DNA of 64,000 nucleotides from Diospyros lotus (GCF_014633365.1 NC_068351.1:1818001-1882000); one strand, 5' to 3'. Positions 46,405 through 59,373 are shown, counted from the first letter of the stretch. Notes: a model not told the origin generated them from the sequence alone. Translations and numbers: made by a program.

Positions 46405-46566
46405 ATACCAGTTAGATATCTTTTGGGCTGAATGTGGATAAAGAACTTTGAGTTAAGCGTGCTTGAGTCAAGGTAGCTCAAGGATGGGTGACCCCTAGAA
46501 AGTTTGCGTAGGCCCATCAGGGTAAGTCGATCCGGTCCTTCCTATCACCCGATGCGGGATATTACA
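46405..46566 (+). mobile_element. 5S-rRNA-related LTR fragment (Cassandra-like TRIM)
   Basis: Bases 46452-46493 read GTTAAGCGTGCTTGAGTCA...AGGATGGGTGACC, which matches the internal promoter half of plant 5S rRNA (box A and box C). An ATACCAG lies upstream at 46405, as in 5S. The segment ends GATGCGGGATATTACA, like the LTR ends of Cassandra elements, which carry 5S sequence in their LTRs. Spacing and many bases differ from true 5S, so it is not a 5S gene. It joins the plus-strand gag on its left and a minus-strand copia on its right. Confidence 0.7.
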
Positions 46567-49016
46567 CTACGAAGGGAAAAATTAGATCGATAGGCCCCGC
46601 GACTGGAAGTGTCAAGTGTGTTGATAACGTAGAGATGGGAGTAGTAGAAGCATAAGGGAAAACATGTTCATGAAAAAGGACATCTCGAGAAATAAAGATT
46701 TTTTTGGTGGCTAAATCATATACCTGATAACCTTTGGTCTATAAGGGTAGTCAAGAAAGATACAACGAAGAGAACGAGCATTAAATTTGCTTGGTTTGTG
46801 GTGATGAATAGAGACAAAACAAAGACAACCAAAAACACGTAAATGATCATAAGTGGGTGATTTATGGAATAGTATCTCAAATGGTGTTTTTCCATGAAGG
46901 ACTAGGGTTGAGGTACGATTGACAAGATAGGTGGCGGTTAGAATAGCATTACCCCAAAAGGTTTTGGGAAGGTTGTCTTAGAAAAGTAAGGAACGGGATA
47001 CATTTAGGAGATGTCTATGTTTTCGTTCAACAACATCATTTTGTTGTGGGGTTGAGACACAACTAGTTTGGTGAATAATCCCTTTAGCATGATATGTGTT
47101 TGGAATGGAAAATTTAAGGCCATTATCACTACGAATGATTTTGATGTGAGAATCAAATTAGGTTTCAACAAGGTTTATAAAGGCAAGTAAGCAACTTCTA
47201 GCTTCAAACTTGTTGAGTAAGAGATAAACCCACGTGCATCGAGAAAAATCATCTACGATTGTGAGAAAATATTTTTCCCTTTGTAAAGTTGGGACATCAT
47301 AACCACCCCAAATGTCAACATAAATTAATTCAAAATAAGATTTTGTGTTAATAGAACTGGAAGGAAAATGTTGCCTAGTTTGTTTAGAAACAAATAAAAC
47401 AATCATTGATAAAATCGGCTTTGACAGAGTCTAAACATAAAGAAGTGGCTTGTAGATTTTTATATGATGGATGACCAAGACGTTGGTGCCAAAAATGAGG
47501 ATTGATGGAAGTGGCGATGGCAAGGAAAACATGACATTTAGCATGCTTCGACTTGTCCAGGTAGTAGAGTCCAACTTGCTCAATTCTCATCCCAATCGTC
47601 TTCCTTGAATGTTGGTCCTGGACAAAACAAAGATTGTTGGTAAATGTTGCGTAACATGAAGAGGTTTGAGTCAATTTGGACACAGATATTAAGTTGAGTT
47701 TAAAAGAAGGAACACAAAACACATTATAAAGAACTAGTGAATTTGAAAATTGAATGGTCCCTATATGTGTGACTTGAGCAAAGAGCATGGTTTGGTAAAT
47801 GAACATAACGATTGGTGACAGGTATAAACTAGTGAAGAAATGAGGGGAACAAACCATGTGATCAATGGCTCCCGTGTCAAAGATCTATCGAATGCCCTTA
47901 TCATATGTGAGAGAGTTAGGAGAGATACCTTAAAGGCTACTCATTGTTGATACTTAATTGACAGTACTAACAGATTTTGTCATAGCAATTAGTTCAAGGA
48001 GATCATGATATTGTTTAGCAATGAGACTGTATGAGGAAGAAGTTGTTTCAGTCTTGTCAGATTTGAAATCCGCATGATAAGCTTTGGAAAAACCGTTTGA
48101 GGGACCTTTCGCATCCCCTTGAGCATTTTCTCGCTTGAGCCTGCGACAAACATCGATGGTTTGGCCTTTATAACCACAATGATCACACTTAAGGTGTTGG
48201 TGACAATTTGCAATGGTGTACCCAACAAGGTTTCAACGATCACATTTGAGATGTGAATTTCATGGTGAGTAATTTCTATTGGAATTTGGTGGTCCATTTT
48301 TTATAGCAAATGCAAATGCATCTGGTGTTTTCCCAATCACCTGTGAAGAGACATTTTGTTGTTTTTTTTTTTATCTTAAATGATGAGGGAAAATACCTTG
48401 TTCACAGGCGACAAAAGATCCATGAGTAAGATCTACCCTCTAGCTCCAGCATAAATAGGGTTAAGCTTCATGAGCAATTGAATAGTACGTTGCATTTGTT
48501 GGTATTCTTGCAATTATTTTTCCACATCGCCATCAGTAGATGGAAAAAGATGTAGAGCATCATGTGCATCCCACAAGCCCTTTAATTTGGTGTAATAATC
48601 ACTAATGCTCATGTCCCCTTGAATGCATTTATGGATCTTTTGGTCAACTTGAAAGAGATGCATACTATTTACATGAGAGAAGTGCTCTTTCAATTGCATC
48701 CAGATCTTGAATGCATTGTCATTATACATCACACTTTGAGCAGTGTTAAGTGAAGTAACATTGAGGATCCAACCTTTGACGAGGAAATTGTAGCGAGTCC
48801 ATTACTTGTGTTCTTTGGTGGATGTTGCTGAGGGCTCCATGATGGATCCGTCTATAAAGGCATCCTTACTTGATGATGAGAGTCATGAGCATGGCATGGC
48901 TCCAAAGGAAATAATTGTGTTGTGTCAATTGTTAAGGCACAAGAACCAAATCTGGTTGGTTAGAATGATGGATAAAAGGGGTCGCTTGGATCATCGTACA
49001 TATTGGAAAAGGACAT
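46567..49016 (-). pseudogene. Ty1/copia gag-protease-integrase remnant (minus strand)
   Basis: Read right to left: gag starts at ATG 49016 (DPSDPFIHHSNQPDLVLVP, then FPWSHAMLMTL) and continues with FKIWMQLKEHFSHVNSMHLF. The protease has FDTGAIDHMVCS (about 47860-47880). GAG-pre-integrase has FWHQRLGHPSYKNL. The integrase has ELIYVDIWGGYDVPTL and FLTIVDDFSRCTWVYLL, then IIRSDNG and WGNAILTATYLVNRT and LRVFGCLCF down to about 46640. Several stops and frameshifts break it. Reverse transcriptase and RNase H are missing: the Cassandra-like fragment begins at 46566. Its LTR and primer site lie right of the solo LTR at 49293-54552. Confidence 0.88.
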
Positions 49017-52000
49017 AGCTGCCTTTGAAGTTTCATCACTCTGCCATGAAAACTAGAAGGAATGGACGCTTGGAGTTGAGTGGATCTGAACAAATTTGAT
49101 GGGTCAAATTTGGTTGAATAGGTCAGATTTGAGCTAAATAGATCTGAACGAGTCGAATCAAACCAGATTTGATTTGAGATTTGGATTTTCATTTTAGAAA
49201 CTAATTAAAGGCTAAACAATGTGTATGGTAAACCTGAAGAAGTAGAACAACAAGGAATTGGATAGATCTGGGCATGTGGGTGCGGAGGAAACTGTAATAC
49301 CTAGTATTTAATATCAAAGGTATTTTGGAAATTGTGGGGCCAAAATGAAATTTATCATAGTTTTGAGCCAACATGTAATATCCAAAATAAGAACAAAAGG
49401 CAAGTGTCCATGTCGAAGCAAGTCAATGAAGGTAAAATTGCTCAAATAATAAGGACTTGACAAAACCAAGAGATTCATAAAGGTTTGGGGTCGAAAACAC
49501 GTGATTAGGGGTACCCGGGTCAAAGTGCAGAATGTGTAAACAACTCGAGAGAGGTCAAAAAGACAGTTTTTGAAAATTATTGAGGGAAATGAAGAGTTTT
49601 GAACTTGTATGCCTTAAGGCAATTAATGAAAAGTTCAGGGGAATCAAGGATAAGGGCAAACTGTAGTAGAAAATTATTTGGGGGGGTGTAAGTGCAAAAT
49701 TGCATAAAGCAATGTGAAACCGACCAGCCGTCGGAAAGGTTGTCTGGAGGCTCGAGGATAGCCTCCAGGTGATGATGGTTTAATGGCGAAGGTGACCGGC
49801 CATTTGGCCGAGAATTTTGAGAGATTTTTAGGATGATTCAGGGATATTTGAATCATTTAGAAGCTAGATTTGGTGCTTAAAGGATAAGAATGCCTGAGAT
49901 TTAGTGGGTTTTGGCATCAAGAACGAGTATAAATAAGGGTTGATGTGGTTGAAACCTTCAGAGATTTAAAGCTCAAATCAAAGGCGTTAGAGGGTAAATC
50001 AAGAAACAATGATAGAGGGCTTTTGATCCTTGAGAGTAATAGAGCATTTTTGGAAAGTTTTGTGAGCAAAGGAGTAGAAACGAGCAAGATTCGAGGCTTC
50101 GTCGGAGCCCTAGGAGGAAGGTTTGGCCGAGCCTTCAAGAGGTCGGTTGGACCCCTTCCGGTGCTCCTTTCAAGCCATTCTTGGTGCCATGCTGATCGAT
50201 TGAAGGTGTAGAAGAAGATGGCATCGGAATCTAGCATCGTCGGTGTACCGGTATTAGAGAAGATGGCCAGCGCGTGAAGCTCACGCGCCAGTCTCACTCT
50301 CTCTTTCATGCACGGCGCGTGCAAGTGCATGAGGGGCTGGAAAATTCTAGAAAAATTCTTGAAAAATCGATAAAAATAAGATCTAATTGTTTGTGTAAAA
50401 GGTTTTAGTGTTGGCCTTTTTAGTTTCTCGATTTTTGCAACGACCAGCCTTATTTTACATGCAAACGAAGTATCGAGGTAAGTTCTGAAATTTTCTTTTG
50501 AAGTTCTTAGCATATTATGAATTTTTGTTTAGAAAGATATGAGAAATTAGTTAAGGAAATATTTATTTGGAATATTAGAGAGGAAAATGGGAGAAAAATA
50601 GAGAAAATTATGGAAAATTAAGGAAAAATGGATTTTGATGCCCCTTTAAATAAATATGATGTTTAGGGAGTATTGTGGCTCAAGGTTGAGTATAAGTACT
50701 GGTGTTTTAGTTGTGGCACACAAATCGAGGTCGTGCACTAGAATCGAGACATTCTGAATACGATCGGGGGGAGTGTTTGCTCCCAAAACTTGATTTATTG
50801 TGAGTGGTTCTACCCCAAAAACTTGGTTTTGGCTTGTGGGTGTTCCTACCCTAAAAACTTAGTATTTGTTTTACCTATATATGTTATGATTTCATGCAAA
50901 ATGGTTTTGTTTCATGCTAACGATAACCGATGACGGTTGGTTTCATGTGGGAGGTTCGTCCCCAAAACATTTTATACATGTGTGTTGTATTTTGTAAAAT
51001 GTTGTTTATATGATTTATTGAGTTGTGATATGTGGCATTATCATGCGTTTTTTGTTGTTCATATGGGATGTCATTCTAAAATGTTGTTTGGATAGTGTAG
51101 CCGTAATTCCCCAAAGGTGTTGCTGGAATAATGTAGAAGGGTGTCTTGTGCTGGTGTGCATGCCGAGATAGCCGCCTAGGTTTTCATGCTGGGTCGTATG
51201 GTTAGGGAAGTTGCACTAGGACGACTGGTAGTCCATATGGGATATGAGTTGGGATTGGGTAATGGTTCCTGAATACTTTTGAGTGGGAACGTTATACCTG
51301 ACATAATTGTGGTGATTGGGGTTCCTGCGTTGATGTTGTAACACCCCAATTCCCGGGAGGGCGTTACGTAACGTAAGATTCCGGTGATATAAATTTTTTT
51401 TCCCAAACAAACAACAGAAACCCAACATAAACACCATTCCCCGAAGATCCCGTTACACCTTCTTAGTATATCAATTATGAACTATCAATAAACTAAGATA
51501 GGTACATCAACTCAAATGCGGAAGCTAGATCGAAACCTCAATAAACCATAATCGAAACCCACTTTATTTATAATATAAAGTCAACCAACGTTTACATGAC
51601 GTCATCAAAATAAACGACATAACTGAAATGACATAATATAAAATATCTTCTAATCGCCGTCACCCCTCGGTAATTCCTTTTCCCTTCGCACCGCTGCCTT
51701 CACCTGGAATGTTTGAATATTCCAGGGACATAGTCCAAATTAGATGCTGAATCATCTAAGTGAGAGGGCAAAATCACATTTTTTCATGAATGAATGCAAG
51801 ACATGAAATAAACCAATACACCCGGTAAGCCCTAGTTCAAGAGAATCCCCAGCGCTTAACCCTACCACGGGAAAAAAATAATCTCTCTAAAAGCTATGCC
51901 ACCATACCGACTCGACGACACGACAACGCGACGCGATTCTAGCTTAAATGGGGCTGCCAACGCATCTCACCAGAATACGTTCCCACTTTAAGCATCCAGG

Positions 52001-52029
52001 AACCACCATATAATCCCAACTCCAAAATT

Positions 52030-52395
52030 TCACATGGACCACCTAGTCATCCTAGTGCAACTTCCCTGTCCAAACGGTCTGGCACGGAAACCAAGGCAGC
52101 TATCTTGACATGCACACCAGCATCAGATACCCCTATTATTCCGTCACGTCCTTGGAGAATTACGGCTACACTATCCAGACAACATCCTAGGCTGACATCC
52201 CACATGAACAACACAGTATGGACCACCTAGTCGTCCTAGTGCAACTTCCCTGACCAAATGGTCTGGCACGGAAACTAAGGCGGCTATCCTGACATGCACA
52301 CCTAGCATCAGATACCCCTATTATTCTGTCACACCCTTGGAGAATTATGGCTACACTATCCAGACAACATCTTAGGCTGACATTCCATACGTACG
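52030..52395. repeat. Tandem duplication inside LTR A, about 185 bp x 2
   Basis: GGACCACCTAGTC-TCCTAGTG through CTATCCAGACAACATC occurs at about 52035-52215 and again at 52221-52390. The same doubling is present in the LTR at 62533 (63220-63580), so it predates both insertions. LTR B has one copy (51060-51240, other strand). Confidence 0.85.
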
Positions 52396-52889
52396 CACAA
52401 AACGCAAAACAATGCCACATTTCACAATTCAATGCATCATATAAACAATATTTTATAAAATGCAATGCACAAGTTCAAAACGTTTAGGGACGAACCTCCC
52501 TCATAAAAACCAACCGTCACCAGTTACCATTTCAATGCACAAAACCATTTTGCATAAAATCACCACATGTTCAGATAGAACAAGAACAATAAATCAAGTT
52601 TTGGGGGTGAACACTCACCTCGAACGAAACTCAGAACACCTTGAATCTTGTGCCCAACCTCGACTTTTGTGCAACTCCTAAAGTATTTTGACCAAATCAC
52701 CTTCTTACACGTCCTCACGCACTGCCCAAGTGCTTTGTGCGTGTGATGTTTCGCGTATGCTTAAAAAGCCCTCTATCCACTAAACCCGAAGCACTCTTGT
52801 CTAGCACGAACTTCTCACAATTTCGAATGAGAAACCTTTGGCTATGAACCTCTATTTATAGGTTTTGAAAACTTAGCCACCAAGAAACA

Positions 52890-53120
52890 TATATTCTGCA
52901 ATCATTTCAAATCTTCCAAAATCTTTTACAATCATTCCAAATCTTCTAAAGATCTTCTACAATCATTGTAAATCTTTTAAGATATTATATAATCATTACC
53001 AAATCTTCTAAGATATTCTGCAATCATTCTAAATCTTCTAAGATTTTATATAATTATTACCAAATCTTCTAAGATATTCTGCAATCATTTTAAATCTTCT
53101 AAGATATTATATAATCATTG
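52890..53120. repeat. Tandem array, unit about 30-40 bp, in LTR A
   Basis: Repeats of TGCAATCATT followed by AAATCTTCTAAGATATT, about six to seven copies with variation. Confidence 0.8.
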
Positions 53121-53224
53121 ATATCCGAATCAAATCTTATTCAAATCAAATCTTTATCCAAATCAAATCATATCCAACAAAATCTTATCCAATAAAATCT
53201 TATTAAATCTTATCCAAATCTTAT

Positions 53225-53350
53225 CCTTAAAGTCATCATGAGCCTTCATTTTATCTCTAACGTCATCATGCAGCTTCATTTTATCTCTAATGTCATCATA
53301 AGGCTTCATCTTATCTCTAACGTCATCATAAGTTTTCATCCTTATCTCTA
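53225..53350. repeat. Tandem array, 30-bp unit, in LTR A
   Basis: TTCATTTTATCTCTAACGTC plus ATCATGCAGC-like tails, about four copies. The unit is a multiple of three, so one strand shows a fake decapeptide repeat. Confidence 0.85.
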
Positions 53351-54557
53351 AAGACATTTATGAGGCTTTTCCTGAATCTCCCAAATGCCTCTAGTAAAAA
53401 GGTTTCAATAATTACATTTTGGCCCGAATTTTTGGATAATTGCACTTAGACCCTTTTCAACATGGTCCTCAGACTAATTTTTAATTGCATTTTAGTCCCT
53501 AAAGAATGGACTAATTACGCTAATGTCCCTAATTTTTAGGTAAATTACACTTTTACCCGAACTTCAAAAATTACGATTTTACCCCTGGCTCATAAATTAA
53601 ACTTTTATCTCCAAACATCCACAATCCCTTACGACATCCTATTTCCTTAAGTATTTGAATCTAAAAATCTCAAGTATTACATCCCTTTTGATTTTCTCAA
53701 CCTGGTACATAGCTGTACCAGAAACTGTTCCCGATCCAACTTCTTTTGATGCCTAAAATCATAACTCGTATTACTCGCCATTACCATACTATTTCCCTTA
53801 AAAATCTAGGGTCCATTGTACTCCCTCCGGTCGATTCGGCAATTAGTTAACTAAATTCTCAAACTGATTTTCAATTTCTTGAACTTACTTGACACTTTGC
53901 AATATGGGGTATTACAGATGTGACCCTCCTGGGATGAAAGTGGTAATGATTATTCCCAAGGTGTTGAGGAGATGCATTGACTTTACCACTCTTAAGCTAA
54001 GATCGTGTTGTGTCGATGTGTTGGTGTGATGATGTTGCCTTTAGAGAGATTGCTCTTTTCCCGTGGTTGGGTTAAGCGTTGTAAGGGATTCTCTTAAGTT
54101 GGGGCATGTCGAGTTGTGTCATTTGTTTCATGTCTTGCATACATTCATGAAAACATGTTTTGAACTCTGACTTAGATGATTCATCATTTAATATGGAAAA
54201 GCAGCGGTGCAAAAGGGAAAGAGATTACCGAGGAGTGACGGCGATTAATAGATAGTTTATAGTATGGTGTTTTCAATTATGTTTTTTATTTTGATGACGT
54301 TATGTAAAACAATGGTTTGACTTTAAAGTTATGAACAAGATGGTTTCGGTTGTATACCATTTGAGGTTTCGATTTAGGTTCCGCATTTTAGGTGATTTAT
54401 CTGTCTTAGTTTATTAATGATTCTGAGTTGATATACAGAAAAGGTGTAACGGGATTGTCGGCGAACATTTTATATGTTGAGTTTCTGTTGGAAAAAAAAT
54501 ATATCCCCGAAATCTTACGTTATCTAATACCCTGGGAAGGCGGGGTGTTACAGAAAC

Positions 54558-54936
54558 CATAAGTAGCGTGCGGATGCAAATTTGGGCCACGACGGCGAAG
54601 GCAGAGGTGCAGCCGGATCTGGAGGCAGTAGCGAGCGTGAATTTGGGCGATAACAACATGAGAAAACTACGACAATGGATAGCTGCATGGTGTCAGATTT
54701 GGAGGAGGCGCGACTGGATCTGAGGTCGCGACACTCGATGAATGAGGCTGATGTAGCGATCAACGACGAAGAGACGGTAATTGGTGATGGCAACGAGGTA
54801 GTGGATGGATCTGGGTAGCACGATCGCGATTTGCTAGAGGCGGCAATTGACCACGGTTGTTGATGGTGGCGATGACTTCGGTTGCAGTTGAGGAGACCAA
54901 AATGAAGGAGAAGATTTGGCGACTAGGTTTTGTACT
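54558..54936 (-). other. Leader of the minus-strand copia element
   Basis: Joins 49287 when LTR B and one GAAAC are removed. It is C/T-rich on the minus strand and shows no convincing protein. It lies between the primer-binding site and gag. Confidence 0.55.
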
Positions 54937-54948
54937 GCTCTAATACCA
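54937..54948 (-). other. Primer-binding site of the minus-strand copia element
   Basis: Minus strand TGGTATTAGAGC, one base off the standard TGGTATCAGAGC, directly after an LTR end TTTTATCA. Confidence 0.8.
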
Positions 54949-55191
54949 TGATAAAATCTTGAAAGAGTAATGTTTTGTACATATTTTGAACAAGGCAATA
55001 ACAATATTTATATACAAGGTAGAGACAAAAACAAACAAAAACAAAAAGCTCTAAAGTAAAATAGCTTTCCTAGAAAACATCCTCATTTTGAGGATCTTAG
55101 TTCCTTATTTTGGGAATCTTGGTTCTTAATAAAATGATGAAAAAGATAGGTTTTAACCCATCTAAATGGGTCGGTCCAGCTTGGGTAATAC
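54949..55191 (-). mobile_element. 5' LTR of the minus-strand copia element
   Basis: Begins (plus strand) TGATAAAATCTTGAAAGAG right beside the primer site. It holds a CATCCTCATTTTGAGGATC hairpin near 55080. The outer end is not fixed; LTR C begins at about 55192. The short length fits copia. Confidence 0.6.
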
Positions 55192-57349
55192 CCCATATTG
55201 GCATAAGGTTGCCATATAAGTTAAGTGAGTTTAAAATATCAAAAATTAGTTTGATAGTAAAAATAAGTTGTTGAATCGACCGCAGGAAGTGCCCTAGAAC
55301 CTTGATGTCTAAGAAAAATGATATGGTATTGACGAGCATCTCGATATAGGATTTATGGTATTAAAAGAAATCAGAATCGAGACTATTTTCGGTACAACTA
55401 TAGTTTAGTCTGAAAAATTGAATGGTTGTAAGGGACCTTCGGGAAGTTAACAGAATCTTTAGGGGGGCTCTAGTTTTATGTAAGGATCAATCCTGAAGTG
55501 GTTTCGGGATGAAACAAAGGCCCTGTGAGAGTGCTGGGGCGAAATCGTCCTTATCGAGTAAGCTTGAACTTATTAATCTTGGATTTTAAGTATCTCAATT
55601 ATTATTAATTCGATATTTGAGGATTGTGCAAAGTCTAAAATGGGGTTATGAAGTTAATTGAGGTTACTTATAAGGAGTAATGAGGTGAGGTGAGGTGATG
55701 TGTTAGGTGTGGGGAAAAATGAAAAATATGGTGAGGTGATGTGTTATGAGGAAAAGTGAAATGTATGGTGAGGTGATGTGTTAGGAAAAGTGAAAAGTAT
55801 GGTGAGGTGATGTGTTAGGAATGGGAAAAGATGAAAGATATGGTGAAGTGATGTGTTAGAAATAGGAGAAAGTGAGAGATATAATTGCGGATTTCAAAAG
55901 TCATTTCATTCCAACTTTGGATCACTTTGGAGTCCCAATCTTTTCAAGCTTATAAATAGGGCCATGGGATTGTTCTCAAAATCACTCCATTTGATAGAGA
56001 TTGAGGTGAGGGATTTGTGCTTGAGAAAGATGAGAGATATCTGTAAAAGGAATAAGGAAGGTCGAACCAAAATTGAGATTGTGCACGAGAATCGAGATGG
56101 TTTGAAATATGTTTAAGGTGAGAATTCCTAACCAAAGTTTGGTTTTATCATGAAGAGTTTCTATTTCAAACTTGGTTTATTGTTAGTGTTCTTACTTAAA
56201 AAACTTGGTTTATTGTGAGTAGTTCTACTGAAAATTGGTTTGTTGCATGTGAGAGTTTCTACTTCAAACTTGATTTTTGTGAGTGGTTCCATTATCAAAA
56301 CTTAGCTTGTTTTATACAAATGGTTTTGATTTGTGAAAGTTTCTACTTCAAACTTGGTTTATTACAGGTGGTTCGACCCTATACTTGATTTTGTTTCATG
56401 CATTGGTTTTAGCATATGAACGGTTGATTTCATGTGAATGGTTCATTCAAAATGTTTATTTACGCATGTAATGAAATACGTGCATTCAAAATTTATTTTA
56501 TTTAATTCAGCATTACATGTTGTGGTTATGGCATTGACATGTGTGTTGGATATGGGTAGTGTTTCAGGATACTTTTGAGTGGGAACATAATCTCTGACGT
56601 GATTGTGGTGAGCCGGGTTCCTGCGTTAGTGTTAACCCTCCCATGTTGAGAGTGGTAACGATTGTTCCCGAGATGTCAAAGAGATACGTTGATGTTACCC
56701 CTCTTAAGCCAAGATTGTGTTATGCCAATGCATCAATGTGATTATGTTGCCTATAGAGAGATTGCTCTTTTCCTGTGATATGGGTTAAGCGCTGTGTCAA
56801 ATTCTCTTGGGCTGGGACATGTCGGGATATGTCAGTTTGTTTCATGGTCTTGCATACATTCATGAAAATATTTTTGAACCCTCACTTAAATGATTCAACA
56901 TCTAATTTGGACTATATCCCTAGAATATTCAAATGTTCCAGATGAAAATATCCACGTTAAAGGAAAAGAGAATATTAACATGTAACCGTCATTTACGTTG
57001 GTGATCTTTAATGTATATTTTATCCATATTTGAGGTGTTTAGTAGTTGTTGTTGAGAAATGAGTCTTTATATATTTTGTTTTGAAGATGTCATGTCAAAC
57101 AATAGTTTGAATTTTATATTATGAATAAAGGAATTATAGTTATATATATTCGAGATTTTGATTCTGCTTTCGCTGATGTGATGATATTACTAGTATTAGT
57201 TTATTCTTTTGAGTTAATATACTGAGATGGTAAATCGGGATTATCAGGGTTTAATTTATGCTGAGTGTATGTTGAATGATTGTTTAAAAAAAAAACAATA
57301 TCCTCGAAATCTCGAGTTAAATCACGCCTGGGAAAAACGGAACGTTACA
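55192..57349 (+). mobile_element. LTR C, same group as LTR B, 2.16 kb
   Basis: Starts TGGGTAATACCCCATATTG (compare the minus-strand end of A, TGTAATACCCCATATTG) and ends AACGTTACA. The middle matches B in order (ATACTTTTGAGTGGGAAC, CTCTTAAGC-AAGAT, TAGAGAGATTGCTCTTTTCC). Flanks CAGCT and GATCA do not match, so recombination or deletion is likely. It contains tandem arrays at 55680-55870 and repeated ACTTGGTTTATTG phrases at 56140-56370. Confidence 0.75.
55680..55870. repeat. Tandem array in LTR C, unit about 40-50 bp
   Basis: ATGGTGAGGTGATGTGTTA followed by a G/A-rich spacer, four to five copies of variable length. Confidence 0.85.
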
Positions 57350-58149
57350 GATCAGGTTAACCCGATCCATAGTAACCAATGAGAGGATCTGGGCCAGTCA
57401 ACTCGACCCATTAGTGAATAGATCGTTGCTAATCTAGTCAGGGTTGACCCAACCTAGATTGCAACCCATAATCGGATCCCTTTTAAAAAAAATGAATTAT
57501 GAAATATAAAGTATATATTATTTACATATATAATTATAGAAAATATTTATAATTTGAAATTTATATTAAGATTAATTTGTTAGTCACCAAAGTGGCCAAA
57601 TTTTTAAAGTGAATAAATTTTAAATTATAAATTATTTTCAATTACCCACAAACCTTATGTTTGATGATACATTAAATTTATGCATGATATTTGTTTGTGG
57701 GTAAATTGAAGTTTGTATTATAAGAGAATTCGAGATTAACTATTTGTTCTTATAATTGACAAACATAAATATGATAATTAGTATATTCTATTCGTTTTAT
57801 TTTGCATATCCAAATATAACAAAATAGATTAATTAGTACATATATGATTATCGATTATTGTTTTATTTTGTATATCTTAGTATCACTCAAAGAAAACTTT
57901 GATGTACCTTATGTTTAAATATTTGAATCTAAGCTTATGTGAGATTTTATATTTCAAAGTATTTACATATGAGTATTTTAATTTTATTTACAACATCTAC
58001 ACTTGTTTTAATGCATTTGAAGATTTCGTCTATTTCCCTATTTAATGAATTTCTCTTATTAGAGTGAACAACTCCAGTTTTACTTAAGTATTATAGATCT
58101 TGATTTGGCACTCCAAATTAGGAACCCACTACTCTTACTAATGAAAATA
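57350..58149. other. AT-rich sequence before copia gag, no gene
   Basis: 57350-57480 has repeated GACCC/GGGTC words. 57480-58149 is AT-rich and may contain the 5' LTR and leader of the copia element that follows. Boundaries were not found. Confidence 0.45.
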
Positions 58150-59373
58150 ACAATGATCAAAGGGTTTTTCATAAAGCGTGAGACAAATTGAATCTCATAT
58201 TTATGCAGATGACAATTGCAAATAATTTAAAGACAACTCTTCCCAAAATTGATAATGATAAGAAATTTATGAAATTTGTGAAAGAGCATTCTCTAATAAA
58301 TCTTTTGTTGGTACATTAATAAATACTCTGACCACTATAAAATATGATAGTTCTTGTACCATATATAAGCATGTTCTTAAGATGACAAACTTAGCATCAA
58401 AGTTAAAGACTAGTGATGAATGTGGATGAGTATTTCTTGGTACAATTTATACTAAATTTTTTGCTTCCTGATCAATATAGATTATTTCAATTAAATTAGA
58501 ATACTATAAAAGATAAGTGGAATGTAAATAAATTGACCGATTTTCTTATTCAAGAGAAGACAAGATTAAAGAATCAAAGAGTTCATTCTATTCATTTTCT
58601 AAGTCATCAAGAAACTAGAAAGAACTCTAAAAGAAAAAGTGCAAAAAACAAAAAGAAATGTTTTCACAACTTGAACGAATCTTCAAAAAACGCTCATAAG
58701 AAAGAACATGAGACTGTTAAATGTTACTTTTGTAATAAAAGTAGACACCTCAAGAAAGACTGCCTAAAACGTAAAGCTTAGTTTGAAAAGAAAGGTAAAC
58801 CTTGTGTTGCACTATGTATTGAATCAAACTTTATTGAAATTTCACATAATATTTGGTGGATTGATTTGGGTTCCATTAGTCATATACCCAGGATGATATA
58901 GGGATTCCTTATACTATCTGAAAAATAAAGCCAAATGAAAATTTTGTGTTCTTAGCGAATAAAAGTAAAGTTAGCTCATATTGAAAGCATTGGTGCTTAC
59001 AATTTAATTTCAAATACCAAATATTATTTAGATTTATTATAAATCCTTTATGTGCCTACAGGTTCTTGTAAATATTTAGTTTCTTTGAAGAAACTTGATA
59101 TAGCAAGGTTTTATTTTAAATTCAGTTATGAATCTTTTAGTTTATTTAAAAATAATATTTTATTGGTTCTGGAATATTACGTGATGGTTCTTACAAGTTT
59201 AATCTTGATAATGTTTTTGTTGGGACCTTAATGGCCTTGCATCATAATATTGTACTAAATGCAGTTTAGTTGATCAAAATTATACTTGTGGCATAAACAC
59301 TTGAGTCACATATCTAAAGAAATGATGGAAACTGAAATTGTCACATGCTTTGACGCCACTAATCATGGATTAT
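58150..59373 (+). pseudogene. Ty1/copia gag-protease-GAG-pre-integrase remnant
   Basis: Gag pieces IANNLKTTLPKIDNDKKFMK, then YKHVLKMTNLASKLK, then a positive region with zinc knuckle CYFCNKSRHLKKDC at about 58720-58765. The protease is degenerate: WWIDLGSISHIPRM (D-S-G-A lost). GAG-pre-integrase LWHKHLSHISKEMMETEIV ends at about 59340. Many stops. LTR D cuts it at 59374; beyond D only RNase H and LTR sequence remain, so integrase and reverse transcriptase were deleted. It is the same family as the remnant at 1-153. Confidence 0.85.

Larger units (their letters stand above)
51337..53916 (-). mobile_element. Solo LTR A (2580 bp) nested in LTR B, target duplication GATGT
   Basis: Plus-strand ends TGTAACACCCC and GGGGTATTACA, flanked by GATGT at 51332-51336 and 53917-53921. 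Closely similar to the LTR at 62533-64000. It is inverted relative to B, its host LTR. It contains a roughly 185-bp tandem duplication and two short tandem arrays. Confidence 0.9.
49293..54552 (+). mobile_element. Solo LTR B (about 2.67 kb without nested LTR A), target duplication GAAAC
   Basis: Ends TGTAATACC and GGGGTGTTACA, flanked by GAAAC at 49288-49292 and 54553-54557. It was inserted in the leader of the minus-strand copia element. It was later split by solo LTR A. Its right end, read on the minus strand (TGTAACACCCCGCC, then GTAAGATTTCGGGG), matches the left end of A, so both belong to one family. No internal domain remains. Confidence 0.88.

Noticed and set aside
46452..46493. A 5S rRNA gene
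   Set aside because: Only the internal promoter half matches; the rest diverges and the segment ends as an LTR, so it is a 5S-derived retroelement piece.
52890..53350. Regular repeats resembling a CRISPR array
   Set aside because: Units are contiguous and variable with no unique spacers, in plant LTR sequence.
53163..53357. Frame with a repeated decapeptide (DDVRDKMK type)
   Set aside because: It is a by-product of a 30-bp tandem DNA array inside a solo LTR.
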